Shown in pieces: positions 7,515 through 16,329 of a DNA stretch of 64,000 nt. This DNA is from Kutzneria chonburiensis (lineage in GTDB: Bacteria; Actinomycetota; Actinomycetes; Mycobacteriales; Pseudonocardiaceae). The stretch is taken from contig NZ_CP097263.1 in assembly GCF_028622115.1 (NCBI RefSeq), forward strand, positions 1,302,001 to 1,366,000. Direction: 5' to 3'. Position 1 is the stretch's first letter; the number at the start of each line of letters is the position of its first letter. The position numbers and the translations under genes are program-made. Under the pieces are notes generated by a model that saw only the letters and a program-made list of their open reading frames with translations, made no database searches and was not told where the DNA came from.

Positions 7515-8029
7515 CAGCTGCGGGCGAACTGCCAGGCGTTCTGGCCGTTGTTGCCGGGAACCGCGTTGTAGTTCCACTCCGTGGCGTACCAGAGACGGCC
7601 CTGGTAGGCGACGATCGAGCCCCGGTCGTACGCCGTGTTCCACTGCCAGTCCGCCACCGCGCACCTCGTCGTGGTCGTCGTCCGCTGCGTGGTGGTCGTC
7701 GTCGTGGCGTGCGTCGTCGTTGTCGTCGGGCGCGCAGTCGTCGTGCGCGGCCGGGTCGTCGTGGTCGTCGTCGGCGGGGGAGTCGTCGTGGTTGTCGTCG
7801 GCTCCGTGGTGGTCGTGATCGACGACGACGCGGCCAGCGGCGTCGGCGAGTCCAGCGTCGGCGAGGGCACCGGCTCGGCCACGCCCGCGGCGACATTCGC
7901 GTCGAAGGTGTTGGTGGCCAGGAAGATCAGCACCGAGCACACCAGCGAGCCGCCGGTCGCCGCCCACACGAGCAACCGATCGCGCCGGCGGGTGTCACCG
8001 CCCGGAGGTTCAGGGTCCATCGGGTCCAT
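7511..8029 (-). CDS. Membrane-anchored protein with Thr-rich stalk and chitin-binding-like (CBM5/12) domain
   Basis: A 172-residue protein from ATG 8029. A short charged N-terminus is followed by one hydrophobic helix (LLVWAATGGSLVCSVLIFLA, about residues 21-40), then a 60-residue Thr/Pro-rich stalk. The C-terminal 50 residues begin CAVADWQWNTAYDRGSIV, contain WYATEWN and end ARSC, the aromatic pattern of CBM5/12 chitin-binding modules, here closed by a Cys pair. It is probably held in the membrane with the binding module outside. No catalytic domain is present. The start site is not certain because the ribosome site is weak. Confidence 0.72.
   Translation of the reverse strand: MDPMDPEPPGGDTRRRDRLLVWAATGGSLVCSVLIFLATNTFDANVAAGVAEPVPSPTLDSPTPLAASSSITTTTEPTTTTTTPPPTTTTTTRPRTTTARPTTTTTHATTTTTTQRTTTTTRCAVADWQWNTAYDRGSIVAYQGRLWYATEWNYNAVPGNNGQNAWQFARSC
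7660..7830. repeat. Low-complexity GTC/GTG tract encoding the Thr stalk
   Basis: On the plus strand this is an irregular run of gtcgtcgtggtcgtc-type triplets; read on the minus strand it encodes the (T)n-R/P-(T)n stalk of the chitin-binding protein. It is coding low complexity, not a tandem array with spacers. Confidence 0.7.
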
Positions 8030-8093
8030 TGCGGCGGGAGCATACGCTCGGCTCCGAGGCGGTTCGCGACCGACTCGCCGTGCCGCTCCCTGC

Positions 8094-8666
8094 CTACAAC
8101 CCGTGCACGGCCTGGTGGGTGGCGGCGTCGATGACGCGGCGGTTGGCCAACTCGTCGGCGCCGAGCAGGGCGCTGGCGGCGGTGACGATGCCCTGGATGA
8201 GACGGGCGCGGAGCGCGGGCTGGTCGATGCCGAGGTCGGTGAGGGCGTCGACGAGCGGGGCGAAAAGGCGGGCGTGCTCGGCCATGATGCGCTCCTGCGC
8301 GGCGGGCCCGAGGGCATGGCCGGCGAGGACGACGAGGGCGGTGTGCCGGCCGTCGGTGAGCATGCGCAGCTGAGCCCGGACGAAAGCGGCGACGCGGTCG
8401 GCTGGGTCGCTGTGGCGGAGGACCTCGGCCTCGAGCTCGGTGATCCACCGCGGCAGCTCGTCCTCGACCATGGCGGCGACGAGGTCGTCCCGAGAGCGGA
8501 AGTACTCGTAGAGGCTGGGCCGGGACAGACCGACCTGGGCGGCGAGGGCGGACAAGGTGAGCGCCTCGGTCCCCTGCTCGGCGACCAGCACCCGGGCGGC
8601 CTCGAGCAGCGCGCGCAGGCGCTGCGCACGGTGTTCGGCGACGGTGGGGGCGCTGATCTTCGGCAC
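8094..8666 (-). CDS. TetR-family regulator of the adjacent ABC transporter
   Basis: A 190-residue protein starting at GTG 8666, with an N-terminal HTH (ALTLSALAAQVGLSRPSLYEYF) and a helical TetR ligand domain. It is divergent from the ABC permease gene at 8774. The 107-bp region between them holds a perfect 21-bp palindrome and a second related half-site pair, so it very probably represses both units. No ligand is deducible. Confidence 0.86.
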   Translation of the reverse strand: MPKISAPTVAEHRAQRLRALLEAARVLVAEQGTEALTLSALAAQVGLSRPSLYEYFRSRDDLVAAMVEDELPRWITELEAEVLRHSDPADRVAAFVRAQLRMLTDGRHTALVVLAGHALGPAAQERIMAEHARLFAPLVDALTDLGIDQPALRARLIQGIVTAASALLGADELANRRVIDAATHQAVHGL

Positions 8667-8685
8667 GAGCGGAGTCTACCCGCTG

Positions 8686-8706
8686 TTGCCGACGTCACGT
8701 CGGCAA
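8686..8706. promoter_or_regulatory. Perfect 21-bp operator palindrome
   Basis: TTGCCGACGT-C-ACGTCGGCAA is a perfect dyad with 10-bp arms between the divergent tetR and ABC permease genes. Its TTGCCGAC half recurs at 8744, so it is the likely primary TetR operator. Confidence 0.75.
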
Positions 8707-8743
8707 AGCATTGCCTAAGTTTCCCGACGCTGTGTTGGAATAG

Positions 8744-8763
8744 TTGCCGACAAGGTGTCGGAA
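8744..8763. promoter_or_regulatory. Second, imperfect TetR operator
   Basis: TTGCCGACAAGGTGTCGGAA repeats the TTGCCGAC half of the 8686 palindrome; its own dyad is CCGACA-AGG-TGTCGG (8747-8761). It ends against the ribosome binding site of the permease gene, so occupancy would block transcription or translation initiation. Confidence 0.65.
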
Positions 8764-8773
8764 AGAGGTGCTC

Positions 8774-9805
8774 ATGCGGTTTCTCGCCTGGCGCGAGGTG
8801 CGCCACGCGCCGGTCAGGTTCGCCCTGATCGCGGGCCTGGTCGCGCTGACGGCCTTCCTGGTTTTCGTCCTGACGGGACTGACGGTCGGCCTCGGCGCGG
8901 CGGACGTGTCGGGGCTGCAACGACTGTCGGCGGACGGCATCGTCTACGCCAAGGGCTCGGCCGGCGACCTGTCCCGCAGCAGCCTGCCGGCCGGCGACGC
9001 GGCGCTGATCGCCAAGGTCGACGGGGTCAAGGACGTGCGGCCGATCGGCTTCACCCTGGCCTCTCTGACCAGCGGCCAGCACAGCGTGCCGGCGGCGCTG
9101 CTGGCCTCGGACGACGCCGGAAGCGGTGTGGTGCTGGACAACCAGGCCCGAGACAAAGGCCTGAATCCCGGCGACACGGTCCGCGTGCAGCCGGGCAACG
9201 TCCCGCTGACCATCACCGGCTTCACCGATCTGGGCAGCGTCCAGCACTCGGCGGTGGCCTCGATCCCGCTGGCCGACTGGCAGCGGCTACGTAACGCCAA
9301 TGGCGTTACCGCGTTTGCCGTGTCCACAACGGACGATGCCGTGCTCGACGCGATCGCCAAGGCGCTGCCGGACACCGAACCGCTGACGAAGGCCGCGGCG
9401 ATCGACGCGGTTCCGGGCTATCAGGCCGAAACCGGCACGATCGGCCTGATCAGGACCTTCCTGTACGCCGGTGCGGCGCTGCTGATCGGCGTCGTGTTCT
9501 GGATCCTCACCCTGCAGAAGGAAGGCCCGCTGGCGGTGCTGCGGGCCACGGGCGCGTCCCGGCGGCTGCTGATCGGTGCGCACGCGACGCAGGTACTGGC
9601 GACGGCACTGACCGGCGTGCTCGTCGGCGCGGCGGCCGGCGTGGCGATGGGTGCCGTGATGCCGCCGAACGTCTTCGTCCTGCCGCCCGGTGACGCGGCC
9701 ACCGCCGGCGCGTTGCTGCTGGTCGTGGCCCTGGCCGGCGCGGCGGCATCGATCCGCCGGCTGTTCACCGTCGACCCGCTGCTCAGCCTGGGAAGGACCG
9801 CCTGA
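8774..9805 (+). CDS. ABC transporter permease (FtsX/MacB-type)
   Basis: A 343-residue membrane protein: one N-terminal helix (FALIAGLVALTAFLVFVLTGL), an extracytoplasmic domain of about 200 residues, then three C-terminal helices, the layout of FtsX-like permeases (MacB/DevC group). ATG 8774 with GAAAGAGG 6 nt upstream is preferred over an earlier in-frame start that lies inside the operator. It is translationally coupled to the ATPase (TGATG at 9803-9807). The pair probably exports or extracts a hydrophobic or peptide substrate under TetR control. The gene carries an internal 19-bp perfect palindrome at 9291-9309. Confidence 0.86.
   Translation: MRFLAWREVRHAPVRFALIAGLVALTAFLVFVLTGLTVGLGAADVSGLQRLSADGIVYAKGSAGDLSRSSLPAGDAALIAKVDGVKDVRPIGFTLASLTSGQHSVPAALLASDDAGSGVVLDNQARDKGLNPGDTVRVQPGNVPLTITGFTDLGSVQHSAVASIPLADWQRLRNANGVTAFAVSTTDDAVLDAIAKALPDTEPLTKAAAIDAVPGYQAETGTIGLIRTFLYAGAALLIGVVFWILTLQKEGPLAVLRATGASRRLLIGAHATQVLATALTGVLVGAAAGVAMGAVMPPNVFVLPPGDAATAGALLLVVALAGAAASIRRLFTVDPLLSLGRTA
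9291..9309. repeat. Intragenic 19-bp perfect palindrome
   Basis: GTAACGCCA-A-TGGCGTTAC lies inside the permease coding sequence. A near relative, TAACGCC-AAA-GGCGTTA, lies in the protease gene at 50117-50133, and an AGTAACG/CGTTACT dyad lies in the WYL gene at 43374-43394. See findings. Confidence 0.6.
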
Positions 9806-10446
9806 TGACCGCCGTACTGCACGACATCCGCCACGGCTACGGCGACGTCGAGGTGCTGCACGGCATCGACCTCGACCTGCCGGCCGGCCATCTGGTCGCC
9901 CTGCTGGGCCCGAGCGGCTCCGGAAAGACGACATTGCTGGCCATTGCCGGCGGATTGCTCACGCCGACCGCCGGCACCGTGCACATCAACGAATCGCCGC
10001 TGTACGTGAGAGGTAAGGTCGACCGAAAGGCCGCCGGAAACACGGCCTACGTGCTCCAGGCCTCGGCCCTGATCGGATTCCTCACGGTGATGGACAACCT
10101 TCTCGTCCGAGATATCACCACCGGTAAGAAGCCCGACCGGAAAAGGGCGGAAGAACTGCTCGACGCGGTGGATCTGGCGGCGAAAGCCGGTCGGTATCCG
10201 TCGCAGCTCTCCGGTGGTGAACGGCAGCGTGCGGCGGTCGCGGCCGCCCTCTACACGCAGGCCCCGGTGATCCTGGCCGACGAGCCGACGGCGGCCCTGG
10301 ACCGCGAGCGCGGCCGTGCGGTGATGGAGCTGCTGGCCGCGCACGCCCACGACCGGGACGCGGCGGTGCTGGTCGTCACCCATGACGAACGGGCCCTCGA
10401 CCTGGCCGATCGGGTCGTGCGGATCGAGGACGGCCGCCTGGGCTGA
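9805..10446 (+). CDS. ABC transporter ATP-binding protein
   Basis: A 213-residue ATPase with Walker A GPSGSGKT (35-42), Q-loop Gln about residue 85, signature LSGGERQR (135-142), Walker B VILADEP (155-161) and the H-loop VVTHDERA near the end. The ATG overlaps the permease stop, so both subunits are made in step. The size and LolD/MacB-like sequence match the FtsX-type permease partner. Confidence 0.92.
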   Translation: MTAVLHDIRHGYGDVEVLHGIDLDLPAGHLVALLGPSGSGKTTLLAIAGGLLTPTAGTVHINESPLYVRGKVDRKAAGNTAYVLQASALIGFLTVMDNLLVRDITTGKKPDRKRAEELLDAVDLAAKAGRYPSQLSGGERQRAAVAAALYTQAPVILADEPTAALDRERGRAVMELLAAHAHDRDAAVLVVTHDERALDLADRVVRIEDGRLG

Positions 10447-10535
10447 CACCGTATTGTTCGGCTTCGCGGGAGATTTGCCAGACAACCGACACTGTTCAAC
10501 GATCGAGGTCGACGAACATCGGGGGGTGTCTGGCC

Positions 10536-13500
10536 ATGCCACGAAACGAGCGGCCGCTCGACCCGGGCGACACGCCGCTGCTGCGGTTCGCCGCCGGTCT
10601 CCGGCGGCTGCGGGAATCGGCCGGCGGCCCGGTCTATCGGGAACTCAGTGTCAAGGCGCATTATTCGGTCGCTGTGCTGTCCGAGGCGGCCGGCGGCCGG
10701 AAACTGCCCTCATTGGCCGTGACACTGGCCTATGTCGACGCCTGTGGCGGCGATCTGGCCGAATGGGAGCGGACGTGGCGGGACGTGGCCGAGGCGCAGG
10801 AAGCCCCGGCTGAACCGGACAGTGGTGAGCCGCCGTATCTGGGTCTGTCCGCTTTCCAAATCGAGGATGCCACGCGATTTCACGGCCGCGGCGCGTTGCT
10901 GGCCCATTTGTCCAATCAGATCCTCAACCGCCGGCTGGTGGTGGTGTTCGGGGCGTCCGGCGCCGGCAAGTCCTCGTTGCTGCGCGCGGGTCTCGCGGCG
11001 GCGAGCCTGCGCGACGGGGTCGACGGCCTCGGCTCGCAGCCGACGGTCGTCTTCGCCCCCGGCGCGCACCCGATCGACGAGTGCGCGCTGGGGCTGGCCG
11101 GTCCGACCGGCACCTCGCCGTCCGAGCTGCGGGCGGAGTTGCGGGCCGACCCGGCCGCCCTGCACCTCCGTCTGCGGCAGGCGATGGAGCGGGAGGAGGC
11201 GGTCCGCGACGCGCTGATCGTCGTCGACCAGTTCGAGGAGGTCTTCACCCTCTGCGTCGACGAGGACGAGCGGCTGGCGTTCATCACCGCCCTCCTGCAC
11301 GTCGCCGCGGCGCCGTCCGGCCGGGCCCGGCTCGTGCTCGGCGTCCGGGCCGACTTCTTCGGCCACTGCCTGCAATACCCGCAGCTGCGCCAGGTTCTCG
11401 GCGAGGGGCCGGTGCTGGTCGGCGCGATGACCGCCGACGAGCTGCGGCTGGCCATCACCAAGCCGGCGATCGACCTCGGCTACACCGTCGAGACGGCCCT
11501 GGTCACGCGGCTCGTCTCGGAGGCCACCAACCAGCCCGGCGTGCTGCCGCTGCTGTCCCATGCCCTGCTGGAGACGTGGCGACGCCGTCAGGGCATCACC
11601 CTCACCGCCGCCGGCTACGACGCCGCCGGCGGCATCAGCCACGCCCTCAACCGCACCGCCGAGTCTGTCTACTCTGGACTGACCGACGAGCAGCAAACCG
11701 TTGCCCGCCAGGTCTTCTACGTCTCACCGCGCTCGGTGACGGCACCGAGGACACGCGCCGCCGCGTCGACCGGTCCGAGCTGGACCACGTCAACGGTCTC
11801 GACGAGGTGCTCGACGCGTTGGTCGCCGCCCGGCTCGTCACCGTCGACCGGGAGAGCGTCGACATCGCCCACGAGGCCCTGATCAGCCACTGGCCCCGGC
11901 TGCGCGAGTGGCTCACCGAGGACCGTGACAGTCTCCGCGCGCACCGCCAGCTCACTGAGGCCGCCGAGATCTGGGACGGCCTCAACCGCGACGACGGCGC
12001 CCTCTACCGCGGCGCACGCCTCCAGCTCGCCAGGGATTGGGTCCGCTCCTGCACACCGTCGCTGTCGCACCGCGAGCAGGCCTTCTTCGACCGCAGCGTG
12101 GACGTCCGTGAGCAGGAGCAGTTGGCCGCCAAGCGTCAAACGCGACGGCAGCGACGGTTGATGGCGTTGCTGGTCGTGCTGCTTCTGGCGCTGTCCGGCA
12201 CCACCGCGTACTCGCTGATCAGCCAGCAAACCATTGCCCAGCAACGGGACGACGCCACCATCCGCAACGTGATCGACAAGATTCCGGCGGTCGCCACGGA
12301 CAACCAGCCGCTGGCCGACGAACTCGCGCTCGCCCTCTACCGCTACGCGCCCTCGGATCGGACCCGTGGCCTGCTGCTGAGCACGAGCGTCAACTCGACG
12401 CGCGTCGGGGTCGGCCGGTCGGACGAGCGTTTCGACCCCGGCAATGCCCTGAGCGCCGATGCCAGTCACTACGTGTTCGCGGCGGACGACGGGACGGTCG
12501 TGCTGCAGGAGCTGGGCCCGGGCGGAACCACCGTGCGGTCGCAGCTGCCGATGCCGCCGGGCATCGTGGGCGCGGTCGCCGCGGTCACGGTCGCCACCGA
12601 CGTCCGGCACGTCGCCGTTGTGTACAAGGAAAGCACGAACGCCGAGACGGTGGCGCTGTGGGACGTCGCCGACGTCGGCCACCCGAAGGTGCTGCGCACC
12701 TACAAGACCGACAACGAGGTCCACGCGATGTTCAGCCCGGACGGCCGGCTGCTGGCGATCGGGAGCATCGAGGGGCCCGGCATCGACCACGGGCCCGGCG
12801 ACCTGACCGTGTTGGTGCCGGCGGACCGGGACACGCGCCTGTGGGATGTGACCAACCCCGTGGCCGACGCGCCGCTGGCCCAGCTGCCGGTGTCGGCCAT
12901 GGAGATGCAGTTCTCCGCCGACGGCGGCTCGCTGCTCACCGGCATGGTGACGTCGCCGACCGTCCACAAGAACGGAGGTGGCATGGTGATCGGCATTGGT
13001 CCGGCGGAGATCTGGGATGTGAAGCAAGCACTGCAAGGCAAGCCGCCGACGCCGGCAGTGATCGACACCGCCCAGGAGGCGGGCGCCACGGCGTTGTCCG
13101 CGGACGGCAGGCTGATCGCTGTCGCCCGGGGCGGAAACTCCGTCGCGTTGTGGCGGCACGACCCACCCGGCGCGCCGGTGAAGATCGGCGACATCACCGT
13201 CGGCACCGATCCGTTGCAGCCGGCTTTCAGTCCGGACGGACGCTACCTCGCGCTGGAGGATCTCGCCGGCACGGTCAAGGTGTGGGACGTCAGTGACAGC
13301 ACGCGACCGGCGCTGGCCGCCACCGTCTCCCGGGCCGGGGCCGGCCTGCTCCGCTTCACCACCGACAACCGGCTGGCCATCGTCGGCAACGGTGCCGTGA
13401 CGACCATGGGGATGGATGTCGATGTCGCGGCCAAGAAGGTCTGTGCCGAGGTGCGGTACGCGCCGATCGCGCGCAGCCTGTGGAACTGGGACAGCTACTT

Positions 13501-13537
13501 CCCGGCGATGAGTGTGCCGGAGCCGTGCCCAACCTAG
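10536..13537 (+). pseudogene. HTH-nSTAND1 NTPase-WD40-like signalling protein, interrupted by a one-base frameshift
   Basis: ATG 10536 opens an N-terminal DNA-binding-like helical region (RFAAGLRRLRESAGGPVYRE), then an nSTAND1 NTPase with Walker A GASGAGKSSL (139-148) and Walker B IVVDQFEEVF. Near 11717 the frame must drop back one base: before it reads TVARQVF, after it LRLTALGDGTEDTRRR, the usual continuous sequence of this family. Downstream are IAHEALISHWPRLREWL, one transmembrane helix (LMALLVVLLLALSGTTAYSL) and a region of WD40-like blades (LWDVADVG, LWDVTNP, VWDVSDS) to 13537. Adding one C at GTCTTC-TAC gives an uninterrupted 1000-residue protein. Either a recent inactivation or a sequencing deletion. 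Such proteins are membrane-linked sensors or conflict-response hubs. Confidence 0.75.
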
Positions 13538-13633
13538 CCCTGCCACTCCCAGGAAAGGCGGGGCGCAGCCATCGGACCGGTCGACGCGGCAGGCTTGAGC
13601 TGCGAGACCGAGACGATGGAGAGGTACGAAGCA

Positions 13634-14488
13634 ATGAGCCTTGGCACGATCACGCCGGCGGACGGCCTGACGCTGACCCGCATGGGGTACGGCGCGATGC
13701 AGCTGGCGGGGCCGCACGTGTTCGGCCCGCCGAAGGACCACGATGCGGCGATCGAGGTGCTGCACGCGGTGGTGGCGGCGGGGATCACGCACATCGACAC
13801 GGCCGACTTCTACGGCCCGGTGGTGACCAACGAGCTGATCAGGGAGGCGCTGCACCCGTACGCGGACGGGCTCCACATTGTGACGAAGGTGGGCGCGCGG
13901 CGCGGGGCGGACGGCGGCTGGGTGCAGATGCAGCACCCGGAGGACCTCAAGGCGCAGGTGCACGACAACCTGCGCAACCTGGGCCTTGACGCGCTCGACG
14001 TGGTCAACCTGCGGGTGGGCGGGCACGACGAGTCGGACGACGACCCGATCACGGAGCAGTTCGGAGCGCTGGCCGACATGCGTGAACAGGGCCTGATCCG
14101 GCACCTCGGCCTGAGCGGCGTGAACGCCCGCCAGCTCAAGGAAGCCCAGGCGATCGCCCCGGTGGTGACAGTGCAGAACCTGTACAACATCGCCGACCGC
14201 CGGCACGAAGCGCTGCTCAACCAGTGCGAGCAGGAGAACATCGCGTTCGTGCCGTTCTTCCCGCTCGGCGGCTTCTCGCCGTTGCAGTCGGATGCGCTGA
14301 CGGCCGTGGCCACCCGGCTCGACGCATCGCGGCAGCAGGTCGCGCTGGCCTGGCTGCTCCAGCGGTCGCCGGCGATCGCGGTCATCCCGGGCACGTCATC
14401 GGTGGCGCACCTGCGGGAGAACATCGCGGCCGCCGACTTGCGACTGGACGCCGCCACCGTCGCCGAGCTCGACGCGATCGGGGGCTGA
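13634..14488 (+). CDS. Aldo/keto reductase
   Basis: A 284-residue protein of the (beta/alpha)8 AKR family: GYGAMQLAG near the start, HIDTADFYGP with the catalytic Asp and Tyr, and the catalytic Lys in HIVTKVGAR. The usual catalytic His motif is replaced by VNLRVGG, seen in some actinobacterial AKRs. The end has AWLLQRSPAIAVIPGTSS, the cofactor segment. ATG 13634 follows GGAGAGG with about 9 nt spacing and is preferred to the in-frame ATGs upstream. Substrate unknown. It is monocistronic and ends at a strong hairpin. Confidence 0.88.
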   Translation: MSLGTITPADGLTLTRMGYGAMQLAGPHVFGPPKDHDAAIEVLHAVVAAGITHIDTADFYGPVVTNELIREALHPYADGLHIVTKVGARRGADGGWVQMQHPEDLKAQVHDNLRNLGLDALDVVNLRVGGHDESDDDPITEQFGALADMREQGLIRHLGLSGVNARQLKEAQAIAPVVTVQNLYNIADRRHEALLNQCEQENIAFVPFFPLGGFSPLQSDALTAVATRLDASRQQVALAWLLQRSPAIAVIPGTSSVAHLRENIAAADLRLDAATVAELDAIGG

Positions 14489-14499
14489 CGTGACGACGG

Positions 14500-14536
14500 T
14501 CCGGCAGGCCGTGGACGGCGCTCAGGGCCTGCCGGA
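14500..14536. terminator. Hairpin between convergent genes
   Basis: TCCGGCAGGCC (14500-14510) pairs perfectly with GGCCTGCCGGA (14526-14536) across a 15-nt loop. It lies between the aldo/keto reductase and the convergent phosphatase and could terminate both, although there is no T-run. Confidence 0.6.
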
Positions 14537-14547
14537 GCTCACCGAGG

Positions 14548-16116
14548 TTATCGGCTGACGGTGAACTGGTCGACGGCAGTGCCGTCCTCCGTCAGCGACC
14601 GCACGGTCATCTTCGCCGGCGTGGTCGCCGTGCCTGGCACGACGTCAACGGCGACAAGGCAATACCCGGTGTAGCGGACGCGGGACCACGTCACCTTGAT
14701 CGTCTTGTCGTGACCGCCCTCATCGGACACCTTCATCGGCTGCGTGCCGTCATTGCTGGTCTCGTGGCCCATATAGGTGTCCGAGCCGGGGAACTTGTAG
14801 ATGCCGCCGCCCCCGCCGCCGGCCACCACGTAGGTCGTGCCGTCCTTGGCCGGGGTGACGGTGTCGCCCGAGGCCAGCTTGCGGGTGGCCTTGCCGGCGC
14901 GGATCGGGTCGGTGCGCTCGTAGATGTGGTTGTGTCCATTGAGGACGACGTCCACCTTGTACTGGTCGAACAGCGGCGCCCACTGCTGCTGCGCGCCGAG
15001 CTCGGCCCCGTTGTCCTGGCACGTGGAGTACAGGCACTGGTGGAAGTACACCACGATGAAGTCGATGGTGGCGTCGGCCCGCATCGCCTTGAGCGTGTTC
15101 TTCAGGAACGCCAGCTGCTTTCCCTTGGTGTAGTTCAGGTTGGCCGGCGTGTTGTAGCAGATGTCGTTGCCGTCCAGGCTGATCAGGCCGACGTTCTGGT
15201 AGCGCCACGAGTAGATGCCGGTCGAACCGCTCCAGGCGTTGTCCGGCATGGAGAAGCGGGCCCGCACGCCGCCGTAGCCGTCGGCGGCGTACCACGGCTC
15301 CATCTCGTGGTTGCCGATCGCCATCATCCACGGGATCTGCGCGGCGGCCGGCTCGTTCTGGTTGAAGAAGTGGTCCCAGATGCGGGCGTCGTACTCGTCG
15401 GTGGTGTCGCCGCCGCCGCTCGAGTTGGCGTAGCTCAGATCGCCCATGTGCAGGTGGAATGCGGGGGACAGGCCGGCGATCAGCGTGGTGGTGGCCGTCG
15501 CGTTGTAGCCGACGCCCTGGTCGCCGAAAGCGGTGAAGCCGAAGCCCTTGCCCTTGCCGACGGCCGGCGCGGTGTGGAACGTGGCGACGCCGTCGAGCCG
15601 GCCGGCCGGGTCGTAGCCCTGGTGGCCAACCACGTAGTAGTACGTGGTGTCCGGGACGAGCTGGTCGAGCCGGGCGTGCAGGTAGTACTGCACAACGGTT
15701 TTCGGCTTGATCAGCGGCTCGTCCTCGGTCGGCTTCTGCCAGGACAGCTGGCTGGTCAGCGTGCGGACCTCGGCGGCGATCGCCTGGCCGAGGTCGGTCG
15801 GGCTGGTGCCGATCCGGATGAACGGCGCCGTCACCGCGGCCGGCACCTGCCAGGACACGACCACCTGCTGTGAGGGGTCCGCGCCGAAGGCGATGTGCCG
15901 GCCGAAGGGCCGCAGCGACGAGCCCGCGACCTTGTCCACGGCCTTGGGCGTAGGCAGGTTCGTTGCGGCCGAGGCGGTCGCCGGCAGCACGCCGCCCACC
16001 GCCAGCGCCGCGCCACCGACCGCCCCGGCACGGAACAGCGCGCGCCGCGAGTAGCGAGCCGTGTACTGCTCATGTTGCTCGGCCAACGTGAGCCGGCGTC
16101 CAGATGTCTCCCGCAT
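14548..16116 (-). CDS. Tat-exported purple acid phosphatase-like metallophosphoesterase
   Basis: A 522-residue protein with a twin-arginine signal (SRRALFRAG followed by a hydrophobic stretch and ATASAAT, residues 23-52), an N-terminal fibronectin-like purple acid phosphatase domain, and the metallophosphoesterase motifs in order: GDQG, GDLSYAN, GNHE, and GHNHIYER, which supply the dinuclear metal ligands. It should hydrolyse phosphate esters outside the cell. The ATG at 16116 lacks a clear ribosome site. A perfect TAGGAAA-G-TTTCCTA dyad lies 13-27 bp upstream, suggesting repression. It is transcribed away from the tRNA-like RNAs. Confidence 0.9.
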   Translation of the reverse strand: MRETSGRRLTLAEQHEQYTARYSRRALFRAGAVGGAALAVGGVLPATASAATNLPTPKAVDKVAGSSLRPFGRHIAFGADPSQQVVVSWQVPAAVTAPFIRIGTSPTDLGQAIAAEVRTLTSQLSWQKPTEDEPLIKPKTVVQYYLHARLDQLVPDTTYYYVVGHQGYDPAGRLDGVATFHTAPAVGKGKGFGFTAFGDQGVGYNATATTTLIAGLSPAFHLHMGDLSYANSSGGGDTTDEYDARIWDHFFNQNEPAAAQIPWMMAIGNHEMEPWYAADGYGGVRARFSMPDNAWSGSTGIYSWRYQNVGLISLDGNDICYNTPANLNYTKGKQLAFLKNTLKAMRADATIDFIVVYFHQCLYSTCQDNGAELGAQQQWAPLFDQYKVDVVLNGHNHIYERTDPIRAGKATRKLASGDTVTPAKDGTTYVVAGGGGGGIYKFPGSDTYMGHETSNDGTQPMKVSDEGGHDKTIKVTWSRVRYTGYCLVAVDVVPGTATTPAKMTVRSLTEDGTAVDQFTVSR

Positions 16117-16128
16117 GAACGAAAAAGT

Positions 16129-16143
16129 TAGGAAAGTTTCCTA
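16129..16143. promoter_or_regulatory. 15-bp perfect palindrome upstream of the phosphatase
   Basis: TAGGAAA-G-TTTCCTA is AT-rich relative to its surroundings and sits just before the phosphatase start codon, a position suited to an operator. The binding protein is not identified in the window. Confidence 0.65.
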
Positions 16144-16313
16144 TTTAGTGTCAAGAGTCACATCGGTGGCCGCGATCGGTGGTTATCGGCCTGGAGCTGC
16201 GTGGAACCGGTGTCGAAACTCGTCACCGGCGGTCACGGTTGATCGAGTCAGGCGTGGCGGCCGGCGTGGGATCGGACATTTCATTTCCGCGATGGGGAAA
16301 GTCGGCGGGCCGC

Positions 16314-16319
16314 TAGGAT
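16314..16319 (+). promoter_or_regulatory. Possible -10 element (TAGGAT) for tRNA-like RNA 1
   Basis: TAGGAT lies 11 nt before the first base of the tRNA-like acceptor stem, which would place transcription start a few bases ahead of it. I see no convincing -35 element 17 bp further upstream, so the call is tentative. Confidence 0.4.
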
Positions 16320-16329
16320 GGCCGGCAAT

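Noticed and set aside
7660-7830. gtcgtcgtgg-rich tract as a microsatellite or CRISPR
   Set aside because: It is the Thr-rich stalk of the chitin-binding protein read on the minus strand, without repeat-spacer structure.
11700-11735. Programmed -1 ribosomal frameshifting in the nSTAND gene
   Set aside because: There is no X-XXY-YYZ slippery site or clear downstream pseudoknot; a missing base is simpler.
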